The notes below the pieces were generated by a model. That model worked only from the letters and a program-made list of their open reading frames with translations. It did not search any database and had not been told where the DNA came from. The position numbers were made by a program, and so were the translations under genes. 6,893 nucleotides of DNA, taken from positions 1-6,893 of the forward strand of contig CACZRQ010000019.1 of the NCBI GenBank assembly GCA_902783615.1. The letters run 5' to 3'. Source of the DNA: an uncultured Bacteroidales bacterium. Its GTDB lineage: Bacteria; Bacteroidota; Bacteroidia; Bacteroidales; Bacteroidaceae. Positions 1 through 6,798 of the stretch are shown here, piece by piece (the first letter of the stretch is position 1; each line of letters opens with the position of its first letter).

Positions 1-66
1 AAGGGTAAGTTGCCAAGATAATTACAGGCTGCAAGAACTTGCTTATTAACTAAATAGACTCAGAAT
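1..66 (+). other. End of an upstream gene plus the murA leader
   Basis: This 66-base stretch is too short to name a gene. In frame 1 it reads KGKLPR then TAA (stop at 19-21); in frame 2 an open reading runs to TAA at 48-50. Either could be the C-terminal tail of an upstream gene. The basic frame-1 tail would suit the DUF4290 protein that, as I recall, often precedes murA in Bacteroidales, but this is a guess. The region before murA is AT-rich with stops at 51-53 and 55-57. The second is in the murA frame, so murA cannot begin further upstream. I see no Bacteroidetes -7 box (TAnnTTTG) with a -33 TTTG, and no purine-rich ribosome binding site before the ATG. Confidence 0.4.
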
Positions 67-1371
67 ATGGCTTCATTCGTGATTGAAGGCGGACATCGCT
101 TAGAAGGAGAAATCTATCCGCAAGGTGCCAAGAACGAGGTGCTGCAGATTATCTGTGCCACGCTGCTGACGGCCGAGGAGGTGACGGTGCATCATGTACC
201 AGATATTCTCGATGTCAACAACCTCATCCAACTGATGCGTGACATGGGGTCGGAGGTGAAGAAAATAGGCATCGATTCCTATAGCTTCAAGGCTGCCAAC
301 ATCGACCTGACTTATCTGCAGAGCGATGAGTTCGTGAAACGCAGTGCTTCCTTACGAGGTAGCATCATGCTGGTGGGTCCGATGGTGGCTCGCTTCGGCA
401 AGGCATCCACGCCCAAGCCTGGAGGCGATAAGATTGGACGTCGACGACTCGACACCCACTTTATCGGTATCCAGAATTTAGGAGCCGACTTCCAGTACAA
501 CCCCACTCAGCGCACCTACGAGATTACTGCCAACAAGCTGAAAGGCACTTACATGCTGCTCGATGAGGCATCTGTAACCGGTACTGCCAACATCGTGATG
601 GCTGCTGTGTTGGCCGAAGGCACCACCACCATCTACAATGCTGCCTGCGAACCCTATGTGCAGCAGCTTTGCCGTATGCTGAACCGCATGGGTGCCCGCA
701 TCAGTGGCATCGCCTCCAACCTGCTCACCATCGATGGCGTGAAGGAGTTGCATGGAACCGAACATACTGTCTTACCTGACATGATTGAGGTGGGCAGTTT
801 CATCGGTATGGCTGCCATGACGCAGAGTAACCTGACTATCAAGAATGTATCATACGATAACCTAGGCATTATCCCAGCCAGCTTCAGTCGTTTGGGCATC
901 CAATTGGAGCAACGGGGCGACGACATTTTTGTGCCTGCGCAAGAGAGCTATCAGATTGAATCGTTCATCGATGGTTCTATCATGACCATAGCCGACGCAC
1001 CTTGGCCTGGCTTGACGCCCGACTTGCTGAGTGTGATGCTGGTAACCGCCACACAGGCGAAAGGCAGTGTACTGATTCACCAGAAGATGTTTGAAAGCCG
1101 ACTCTTTTTCGTGGACAAGCTAATCGACATGGGTGCACAGATCATTCTTTGCGACCCGCATCGTGCCGTGGTGATTGGACATAACCGACAGCTCCACCTG
1201 AAAGGGGGTACCATGACATCGCCTGATATCCGTGCAGGTATCGCTCTGTTGATTGCCGCAATGAGTGCCAAAGGAATCAGCCGCATTCACAACATCGAGC
1301 AGATTGACCGAGGCTACCAGAACATCGAGGGTCGATTGAATGCTTTGGGTGCCAGGATAACAAGAATATGA
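67..1371 (+). CDS. murA: UDP-N-acetylglucosamine 1-carboxyvinyltransferase (MurA), Asp-type
   Basis: This cytoplasmic enzyme transfers enolpyruvate from phosphoenolpyruvate to UDP-GlcNAc, the first committed step of peptidoglycan synthesis. The 434 residues cover the whole two-domain EPSP-synthase-like fold and are slightly longer than E. coli MurA (419). Visible landmarks are GAKN with K22 and N23, R97 in the LRGS segment, the GPMVARFG stretch at 104-111, R126, the general base candidate D319 in LTPDL, R389 in PDIRAG and R415 in IDRGY near the C-terminus. The active-site loop reads PGGDKIG, so D121 (codon 427-429) stands where E. coli has Cys115. Cys-to-Asp enzymes are active but are not alkylated by fosfomycin. 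The start is ATG 67, fixed by an in-frame TAG at 55-57. The stop overlaps the rimM start by 4 nt (ATGA), which suggests translational coupling. The paralogue AroA is excluded as an identity by the GAKN motif and overall sequence. Confidence 0.97.
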   Translation: MASFVIEGGHRLEGEIYPQGAKNEVLQIICATLLTAEEVTVHHVPDILDVNNLIQLMRDMGSEVKKIGIDSYSFKAANIDLTYLQSDEFVKRSASLRGSIMLVGPMVARFGKASTPKPGGDKIGRRRLDTHFIGIQNLGADFQYNPTQRTYEITANKLKGTYMLLDEASVTGTANIVMAAVLAEGTTTIYNAACEPYVQQLCRMLNRMGARISGIASNLLTIDGVKELHGTEHTVLPDMIEVGSFIGMAAMTQSNLTIKNVSYDNLGIIPASFSRLGIQLEQRGDDIFVPAQESYQIESFIDGSIMTIADAPWPGLTPDLLSVMLVTATQAKGSVLIHQKMFESRLFFVDKLIDMGAQIILCDPHRAVVIGHNRQLHLKGGTMTSPDIRAGIALLIAAMSAKGISRIHNIEQIDRGYQNIEGRLNALGARITRI

Positions 1372-1892
1372 TCAAAGAGGAAGAAGTATATCGGATTGGC
1401 CTGATTAACAAGCCTCACGGGGTGCATGGAGAGTTGTTGTTCACGTTCGACGACGATATCTTCGACCGTGTGGATGCCGACTTCATCGTGTGCTTGATGG
1501 ATGGCATTATGGTGCCTTTCTTCATTGAGAGCTACCGTTTCCGCAGCGACTCAACGGCTTTGATTAAGTTGGAGGGCATCGATACGGAGCAACAGGCCAG
1601 ACGTATGACGAACGTAGAGGTGTATTTCCCCAAGGAACATGCCGATGCCTTGGAAGATGACGAGCTGACCTGGAATTATTTCGTGGGGTTCCTCATCAAA
1701 GATGTGAAATTGGGTGAAATTGGAAAGGTAACGGATGTGGACGACTCCACCATCAACACCTTATTTATTATAGAGCGTGAGGGCGAAGAGCTTCTGATTC
1801 CCGCACAGGAAGATTTGATTGTGGATCTGGATCGGGATGCAAGAGTCATCACGATGGATTTACCAAATGGATTATTGACGATTGAGGATTGA
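1368..1892 (+). CDS. rimM: 16S rRNA processing / 30S maturation factor RimM
   Basis: RimM binds ribosomal protein S19 and helps the 30S head domain mature; it acts in the cytoplasm on pre-ribosomes. The 174 residues match the usual family length. The N-terminal RimM barrel (about 7-90) carries the hallmark IGLINKPHGVHGEL (10-23, KPHG at 15-18). The C-terminal PRC-barrel (about 103-170) shows YFVGFLIKD, GEIGKVTDV, the E-LLIPA strand at 141-146 and the family-typical MDLPNGLL ending at 163-170. The ATG lies inside the murA stop (ATGA, 1368-1371), the only plausible start. The last five codons (LTIED) and the TGA stop fall in a 7-bp tandem repeat and extend past the usual GLL ending, so that tail is probably a by-product of the repeat and not a conserved feature. 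Confidence 0.95.
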   Translation: MIKEEEVYRIGLINKPHGVHGELLFTFDDDIFDRVDADFIVCLMDGIMVPFFIESYRFRSDSTALIKLEGIDTEQQARRMTNVEVYFPKEHADALEDDELTWNYFVGFLIKDVKLGEIGKVTDVDDSTINTLFIIEREGEELLIPAQEDLIVDLDRDARVITMDLPNGLLTIED

Positions 1893-1904
1893 CAATTGAC
1901 GATT
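1874..1904 (+). repeat. Tandem heptamer repeat (ATTGACG type) across the rimM stop
   Basis: Four consecutive 7-bp units read ATTGACG, ATTGAGG, ATTGACA and ATTGACG (1874-1901), followed by a partial ATT (1902-1904). Units 1 and 4 are identical, so ATTGACGATT occurs as a 10-bp direct repeat at 1874-1883 and 1895-1904, 21 bp apart. Each unit holds one TGA. Because 7 is not a multiple of 3, the TGAs at 1876, 1883 and 1890 fall in the three different frames; the one at 1890-1892 is the actual rimM stop. The repeat fills most of the 16-nt rimM-dxr spacer and ends 4 nt before the dxr ATG. No stable hairpin is evident. Its function is unknown. Confidence 0.85.
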
Positions 1905-1908
1905 AAAT

Positions 1909-3069
1909 ATGAAAAAGAAGATAGCTATATTGGGATCTACTGGCTCGATTGGTACACAGGCTTTGGAAGTGATAGAGGAGCATAGCGACCTTTATGAGGC
2001 TTACGTACTGACTGCCAACAATCAGGTAGATAAGCTGATAGAGCAAGCGTTGAAATATCAGCCCGAAGCTGTGGTGATTGCCAACGAAAGCCATTACGGC
2101 AAGCTGAAGGAAGCTTTGGCCCACCTGCCCATCAAGGTGTACTCAGGCGCAAAAGCCTTGGAAGAGGTGGTGCAAGATGCACAAGTGGATATGGTACTAA
2201 CAGCCTTAGTGGGTTTCTCGGGCTTACGCCCGACCATCAGTGCTATCCGTTCCAAGAAACCCATAGCGTTGGCCAATAAAGAAACGATGGTGGTGGCAGG
2301 CGAACTCATCAACCTGCTGTGCGATGAAAACCTCGTGCCTTTGCTGCCTGTCGATTCTGAACATTCTGCCATCTTCCAGAGTCTGCAAGGCAACGAATTC
2401 AACCGCATTGAGAAGATATTGCTAACTGCATCGGGCGGACCTTTCCGTACGTTCACCCACGAACAGTTGAAGACTGTTACCAAAGAACAGGCTTTGAAGC
2501 ATCCCAACTGGAGCATGGGAGCCAAGATCACCATCGACTCAGCCTCGATGATGAACAAAGGTTTCGAAGTGATGGAGGCCCGCTGGCTGTTCCGTGTCGA
2601 TCCTTCACAGATTGAAGTTCTGGTACATCCGCAAAGCATCATCCACTCGGCTGTGCAGTATGAGGATGGAGCCATCATCGCTCAATTGGGCATGCCCGAT
2701 ATGCGCGTTCCCATCCAGTATGCTTTTTCCTACCCGTTGAGGTTGAAATCGTCTTTCCCACGCATCGACTTCAGTCAGTATGCCCAGCTCACCTTCGAGA
2801 AGCCTGATACTGAGAAGTTCCGCAACCTGGCATTGGCCTACGAAGCCATCCGCCGTGGAGGCAATATGCCTTGCATCGTCAATGCGGCAAACGAGATAGT
2901 GAATGCAGGTTTCCTGCACAACCAGATTTCATTCTTGGGCATGAGTGAGGTGATTGCTCAAACCATGGAACGCACAACGTTTGTGGCGAAGCCTACGCTG
3001 GATGATTATCTGGCAACCGATGCTGAAACAAGAACGATAGCAACCGAATTGATGAATAGTTATTACTAA
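1909..3069 (+). CDS. dxr: 1-deoxy-D-xylulose 5-phosphate reductoisomerase (Dxr/IspC)
   Basis: This cytoplasmic NADPH- and divalent-metal-dependent enzyme converts 1-deoxy-D-xylulose 5-phosphate to 2-C-methyl-D-erythritol 4-phosphate, the first committed MEP-pathway step to isoprenoids, including the undecaprenyl carrier used in wall synthesis. The 386 residues are close to the usual length. The Rossmann NADPH motif GSTGSIG is at 9-15 and LANKE with K124 follows. The metal ligands are D149 and E151 in PVDSEHSAI and E220 in NKGFEVMEA. The substrate loop shows TASGGPFR (173-180) and HPNWSMG with H198, W201 and M203. The C-terminal helical domain (about 300-386) includes NAANEIVNAGFL. All expected active-site residues are present. 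This is the fosmidomycin target, and nothing in these motifs suggests resistance. The start is ATG 1909, 16 nt after the rimM stop, with no clear Shine-Dalgarno site, as is common in Bacteroidetes. Confidence 0.97.
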   Translation: MKKKIAILGSTGSIGTQALEVIEEHSDLYEAYVLTANNQVDKLIEQALKYQPEAVVIANESHYGKLKEALAHLPIKVYSGAKALEEVVQDAQVDMVLTALVGFSGLRPTISAIRSKKPIALANKETMVVAGELINLLCDENLVPLLPVDSEHSAIFQSLQGNEFNRIEKILLTASGGPFRTFTHEQLKTVTKEQALKHPNWSMGAKITIDSASMMNKGFEVMEARWLFRVDPSQIEVLVHPQSIIHSAVQYEDGAIIAQLGMPDMRVPIQYAFSYPLRLKSSFPRIDFSQYAQLTFEKPDTEKFRNLALAYEAIRRGGNMPCIVNAANEIVNAGFLHNQISFLGMSEVIAQTMERTTFVAKPTLDDYLATDAETRTIATELMNSYY

Positions 3070-3083
3070 ATAGTTGATAAGTT

Positions 3084-5435
3084 ATGAAAAAGAAACTGAT
3101 TGTATTAACAGCAGCCGCATTGGCTATTGGAACCGTTCAGGCTCAGAAGCTGACCCCCAACAATGTGGACGAGATTGTAAATGCTATGACGCTGGAAGAG
3201 AAAGCCGAACTGATTGTAGGTGGTGGTTGGGGCAGCATGACTGCCGGAGCCATGACTGCTTCTTCTGAGGTTTTGGTACCAGGTGCCGCAGGTACCACCA
3301 ATTCCATTGAGCGATTAGGCATTCCTGCTACCGTTCTTTCCGACGGTCCTGCAGGTGTTCGCATTTCCCCCACCCGCAAGGGCACTAACAAGACATTCTA
3401 CGCAACAGGTTTCCCTGTAGGTACCTCATTGGCAAGTACTTGGAATACTGAGTTGGTAGAACAGGTAGGTAAGGCTATGGGTAATGAAGTATTGGAGTAT
3501 GGCATCGACGTATTGCTGGCTCCCGGTATGAACATTCATCGTAACCCGCTGAACGGACGTAACTTCGAGTATTATTCAGAAGATCCGTTCCTTGCTGGTA
3601 AGATTGCTACGGCTTATACCAACGGCATCCAGAGCAATGGTGTGGGTGTGAGCATCAAGCACTATGCAGCCAACTCTCAGGAAACCAACCGTATGGCTGT
3701 TGACTCACGTGTGAACCAACGTGCCCTGCGTGAGATCTATCTCAAGGCTTTCGAGATGGTTGTGAAAGATGCTGATCCTTGGACGGTGATGTCTTCTTAC
3801 AACAAGATCAACGGCAAGTTCACCCAGCAGGACCGCGAGTTACTGACCGACCTGCTGCGCACTGAGTGGGGCTTCAAAGGCATTGTGATGACCGACTGGA
3901 CCATGGTTCGCGACATTGCAGCTCAGGTACATGCAGGCAACGACCTGATGGAACCGGGTATGCCTCAGCAGAAGACCGACCTCATCAAGGCGGTGAACGA
4001 AGGTAAGGTAAGCATGGAAGATGTGGACGTATGCGTGAAGCGCATCCTACAGTACATTGTGCGCACTCCTCGCTTCAAAGGCTACAAGTATAGCGATGCT
4101 CCTGATTTGAAGGCTCATGCACAGGTAACCCGCAACTCAGCAGCTGAAGGTATGGTACTCCTGAAGAACGAAGGCAACGCCCTGCCTATCAAGGATGCCA
4201 AGAAGGTGGCCCTGTTCGGCATCACTTCTTACAACTTCATCGCAGGTGGTACAGGTTCAGGCAATGTGAACAAGGCTTACACCATCGACCTACTCACAGG
4301 TTTGAAGGAAGCTGGCTATGAGGTGAACGAAGAACTGAAGAACGTATATGAGACCTACACCAAATACGAGAAGACCCGTCAGGCAGCAGCAGCCCCCGCT
4401 CGTGGAGGCATGATGGCCATGATGAGCTTGGGTGATGCAGCACTGACAGAGATGCCTATCGAACGTGCCATCATCGACAAGCAGGTGGGTGCCAACGACA
4501 TTGCCATTGTGACCATCGGCCGTAATGCCGGTGAAGGTGCCGACCGCAACGTACCAAACGACTTCAACCTCTCTGAGGTAGAGCGTCAGTTGCTCAACGA
4601 TGTAACCGAAGCTTTCCACTTGGCAGGCAAGAAGGTGGTTGTGGTATTGAACATCGGTGGTGAGATTGAATCTGCTTCTTGGAAGAATCTGCCAGATGCC
4701 ATCCTGTTGGCTTGGCAACCAGGTCAGGAAGGTGGCTATTCTGTGGCCGACATCCTGAGTGGCAAGGTGACTCCTTCTGGCAAGCTCACCATGACATGGC
4801 TGAACAACTATATGGACGATCCTTCATCCAAGAACTTCCCATACGACCAGAAGAGCGATGGCATGATGGGTATGGGCTCTGCTTTGGGTGGCCAGCAGCG
4901 TGAGGTGAAGAATGTAAGCTACTCAAACTTTGAAGAAGGCATCTGGGTAGGCTACCGTTACTTCAACACTGTTGGCAAAGAGGTGTCTTATCCATTTGGC
5001 TATGGCTTGAGCTATACCACTTTCGCCTATAGCGCACCAAAGGTGACTCCTACCAAGGATGGTTTCCGTGCTACTGTAGCTGTCAAGAATACAGGCAAGG
5101 TGGCTGGCAAGGAAGTGGTTGAACTGTATGTTTCCGCACCTGCAGGCAACCTGGTGAAACCTCAGCAGGAACTGAAGGGCTTTGCCAAGACCAAGGAGTT
5201 GCAGCCAGGTGAAAGCCAGACGGTAACGATAGATGTTACCAACTACGCTTTGGCTTCCTTCAACGAGGATGTTGACCAGTGGGAAACTGCTGCCGGCAAC
5301 TATACCGTTAAGTTTGGTGCCAATGTGGAGGACATCCGCTGCACCGCTCCTTTCAAGGTGGCTAAAGAGCTGACCTGGAAGGCCCTGGACATTCTGAAGC
5401 CTGAAAAGGAAATCAAGGAGATTGCGGTAAAGTAA
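3084..5435 (+). CDS. Secreted family 3 glycoside hydrolase (beta-glucosidase-like)
   Basis: This is a retaining exo-acting GH3 glycosidase of 783 residues, probably a beta-glucosidase; the sugar and linkage cannot be read from sequence. Residues 1-20 form a signal peptide (KKK, then a hydrophobic core ending VQA before QK). There is no lipobox Cys, so a soluble periplasmic or exported enzyme is expected. The barrel domain (about 25-330) has SDGPAGVR (D87, R93), the NGRNFEYYSEDP segment, KHYAANSQE (K192, H193) and the nucleophile D271 in GFKGIVMTDW. The alpha/beta sandwich (about 350-600) has EGMVLLKNEGNALP and GEGADR, where E484 is the likely acid/base. A fibronectin-III-like domain (about 645-757) follows. 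A methionine/alanine-rich insertion at about 432-459 and a Met/Gly-rich stretch at 593-600 look like flexible loops. The gene begins 14 nt after dxr and ends 1 nt before the symporter start. No SusC/SusD genes or regulator are in view. Confidence 0.93.
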   Translation: MKKKLIVLTAAALAIGTVQAQKLTPNNVDEIVNAMTLEEKAELIVGGGWGSMTAGAMTASSEVLVPGAAGTTNSIERLGIPATVLSDGPAGVRISPTRKGTNKTFYATGFPVGTSLASTWNTELVEQVGKAMGNEVLEYGIDVLLAPGMNIHRNPLNGRNFEYYSEDPFLAGKIATAYTNGIQSNGVGVSIKHYAANSQETNRMAVDSRVNQRALREIYLKAFEMVVKDADPWTVMSSYNKINGKFTQQDRELLTDLLRTEWGFKGIVMTDWTMVRDIAAQVHAGNDLMEPGMPQQKTDLIKAVNEGKVSMEDVDVCVKRILQYIVRTPRFKGYKYSDAPDLKAHAQVTRNSAAEGMVLLKNEGNALPIKDAKKVALFGITSYNFIAGGTGSGNVNKAYTIDLLTGLKEAGYEVNEELKNVYETYTKYEKTRQAAAAPARGGMMAMMSLGDAALTEMPIERAIIDKQVGANDIAIVTIGRNAGEGADRNVPNDFNLSEVERQLLNDVTEAFHLAGKKVVVVLNIGGEIESASWKNLPDAILLAWQPGQEGGYSVADILSGKVTPSGKLTMTWLNNYMDDPSSKNFPYDQKSDGMMGMGSALGGQQREVKNVSYSNFEEGIWVGYRYFNTVGKEVSYPFGYGLSYTTFAYSAPKVTPTKDGFRATVAVKNTGKVAGKEVVELYVSAPAGNLVKPQQELKGFAKTKELQPGESQTVTIDVTNYALASFNEDVDQWETAAGNYTVKFGANVEDIRCTAPFKVAKELTWKALDILKPEKEIKEIAVK

Positions 5436-5436
5436 A

Positions 5437-6795
5437 TTGGAAGCATTCAATAACATACTGGCTGAAATAAGTGGCTGGCTCTGGGGCTGGCCCATGATTA
5501 TCATGCTGCTGGGAACGCACCTGTACCTCACGTTCAGGTTGCGTTTCCCCCAGCGCATGATCTTCACCGCTATCCGCCTCTCGGTCAAGAAAGACCCTGG
5601 GGCTACAGGCGATGTATCACAGTTCCATTCCTTGGCTACCGCTTTGGCTGCCACCATCGGAACAGGCAACATCGTAGGTATGGCCACTGCCATCGCCTCG
5701 GGTGGACCGGGAGCCGTGCTATGGTGCTGGCTCACAGGTGTGTTTGGCATCTCCACCAAGTATGCTGAAGGATTGTTGGCCATCAAGTACCGCGTGAAGT
5801 CTCCCGATGGCAAGATGCAAGGAGGCCCCATGTATGCCTTGGAACGTGGCTTGGGTTGGAAATGGCTCGCTGTGCTCTTCGCCCTCTTTACCGCCATTGC
5901 CTCATTTGGCATCGGCAACATGGTGCAGGCCAACGCCATCTCAACCGTTACGGCAGAGTCGTATCAGGTTTCTCCCTACCTCACGGGTGCCATCACCTGT
6001 TTGCTGACAGGTTTGGTCGTGATTGGTGGTGTGAAGAGCATCGCAAGGGTTTGTGGCATGTTGGTTCCCTTCATGGCATTCTTCTATGTCATTGGCTGTC
6101 TTGTCATTCTGGTCATCAATGCTGCTTTCATCTGGCCGGCACTGAAGCTCATCTGCATCTCTGCCTTTACCCCCACAGCCGCAGGTGGAGGCTTTGTCGG
6201 TGCTACGGTCATGACTGCCGCACGCTTCGGTATCGCCCGAGGCCTCTTCTCCAATGAATCAGGTATGGGTTCTGCACCCATCGTGGCCGCTGCTGCGCAG
6301 ACTCGCAACCCTGTGCGTCAGGCATTGGTATCATCATCTGGCACTTTCTGGGACACCGTCATCATCTGTGCCCTCACTGGTCTGGTGATTGTAAGCAGCG
6401 TGTTGGCCTATCCCGACATCAGCTTCGACAATGGAGCTACCCTCACCAAGATGGCATTTGCCAAGATTCCTTACATCGGCACACCCTTATTGACCTTTGG
6501 CTTAATGACTTTCGCCTTCTCCACCATCTTAGGTTGGTGTTACTATGGCGAGCGAGCCGTAGAATACCTCAAAGGCAAGCGTTGGGTCAATGTCTATCGG
6601 GTTGCTTTCATCATCGCCGTGTTTTTGGGCAGTGTGGCCAACCTGGCCATTGTCTGGAACTTGGCCGATTGCATGAACGCACTCATGGCCATCCCCAACC
6701 TCATCTCACTGATATGCCTCAGCGGCATTATCGTGCAGGAAACCCGCAAATACCTCTGGAGTGGACAGTTAGACAAAGAAATGGAAGAGGAATAG
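5437..6795 (+). CDS. AGCS-family sodium/amino-acid (alanine or glycine) symporter, TTG start
   Basis: This inner-membrane protein is expected to import alanine, glycine or a related small amino acid with sodium. Its 452 residues contain about 10-11 hydrophobic segments. Family hallmarks are FHSLATALAATIGTGNIVG (63-81), followed by MATAIASGGPGAVLWCW (82-98) with its GGPG, QGGPMYALERGLG (128-140), FGIGNMVQANAIS (157-169) and the signature GLFSNESGMGSAPIVAAAA (269-287). The tail is acidic (MEEE). The start is TTG 5437: an in-frame TAA at 5428-5430 blocks anything further upstream, and the first in-frame ATG (residue 20) would cut into the first membrane segment and remove a family-like N-terminus. 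An AAGGAG lies at 5415-5420, but 16 nt away is long for a ribosome binding site. With only 1 nt after the GH3 stop, translation is probably coupled. The transported substrate is inferred from the family only. Confidence 0.93.
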   Translation: MEAFNNILAEISGWLWGWPMIIMLLGTHLYLTFRLRFPQRMIFTAIRLSVKKDPGATGDVSQFHSLATALAATIGTGNIVGMATAIASGGPGAVLWCWLTGVFGISTKYAEGLLAIKYRVKSPDGKMQGGPMYALERGLGWKWLAVLFALFTAIASFGIGNMVQANAISTVTAESYQVSPYLTGAITCLLTGLVVIGGVKSIARVCGMLVPFMAFFYVIGCLVILVINAAFIWPALKLICISAFTPTAAGGGFVGATVMTAARFGIARGLFSNESGMGSAPIVAAAAQTRNPVRQALVSSSGTFWDTVIICALTGLVIVSSVLAYPDISFDNGATLTKMAFAKIPYIGTPLLTFGLMTFAFSTILGWCYYGERAVEYLKGKRWVNVYRVAFIIAVFLGSVANLAIVWNLADCMNALMAIPNLISLICLSGIIVQETRKYLWSGQLDKEMEEE

Positions 6796-6798
6796 GAG

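Noticed and set aside
2094..2678. An open frame of 194 codons on the - strand inside dxr
   Set aside because: It is wholly antisense to an intact dxr with all its active-site residues. The Cys/Ser-rich translation matches no family I recognise.
2980..3013. A TTTG followed by TTATCTGG near the end of dxr as a possible Bacteroidetes promoter for GH3
   Set aside because: The -7 element is a poor match to TAnnTTTG, the spacing is too long, and it is inside dxr coding sequence.
3074..3268. A short + strand open frame overlapping the GH3 start
   Set aside because: It needs a TTG start and overlaps the GH3 signal peptide in another frame. The translation is rich in Cys, Arg and Asp and does not resemble a real leader peptide.
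3275..3296. Two GGTACC sites 16 bp apart that could look like an inverted repeat or operator
   Set aside because: They lie inside GH3 coding sequence, are each self-palindromic, and arise from GT/VP codons. The sequence between them shows no symmetry.
4923..5939. A long open frame (338 codons) on the - strand across the GH3-symporter junction
   Set aside because: It lies opposite two clearly recognised genes, its translation is low in recognisable motifs and rich in Pro, Ser and Met, and it has no start context. It is a shadow of the codon pattern of the + strand genes.
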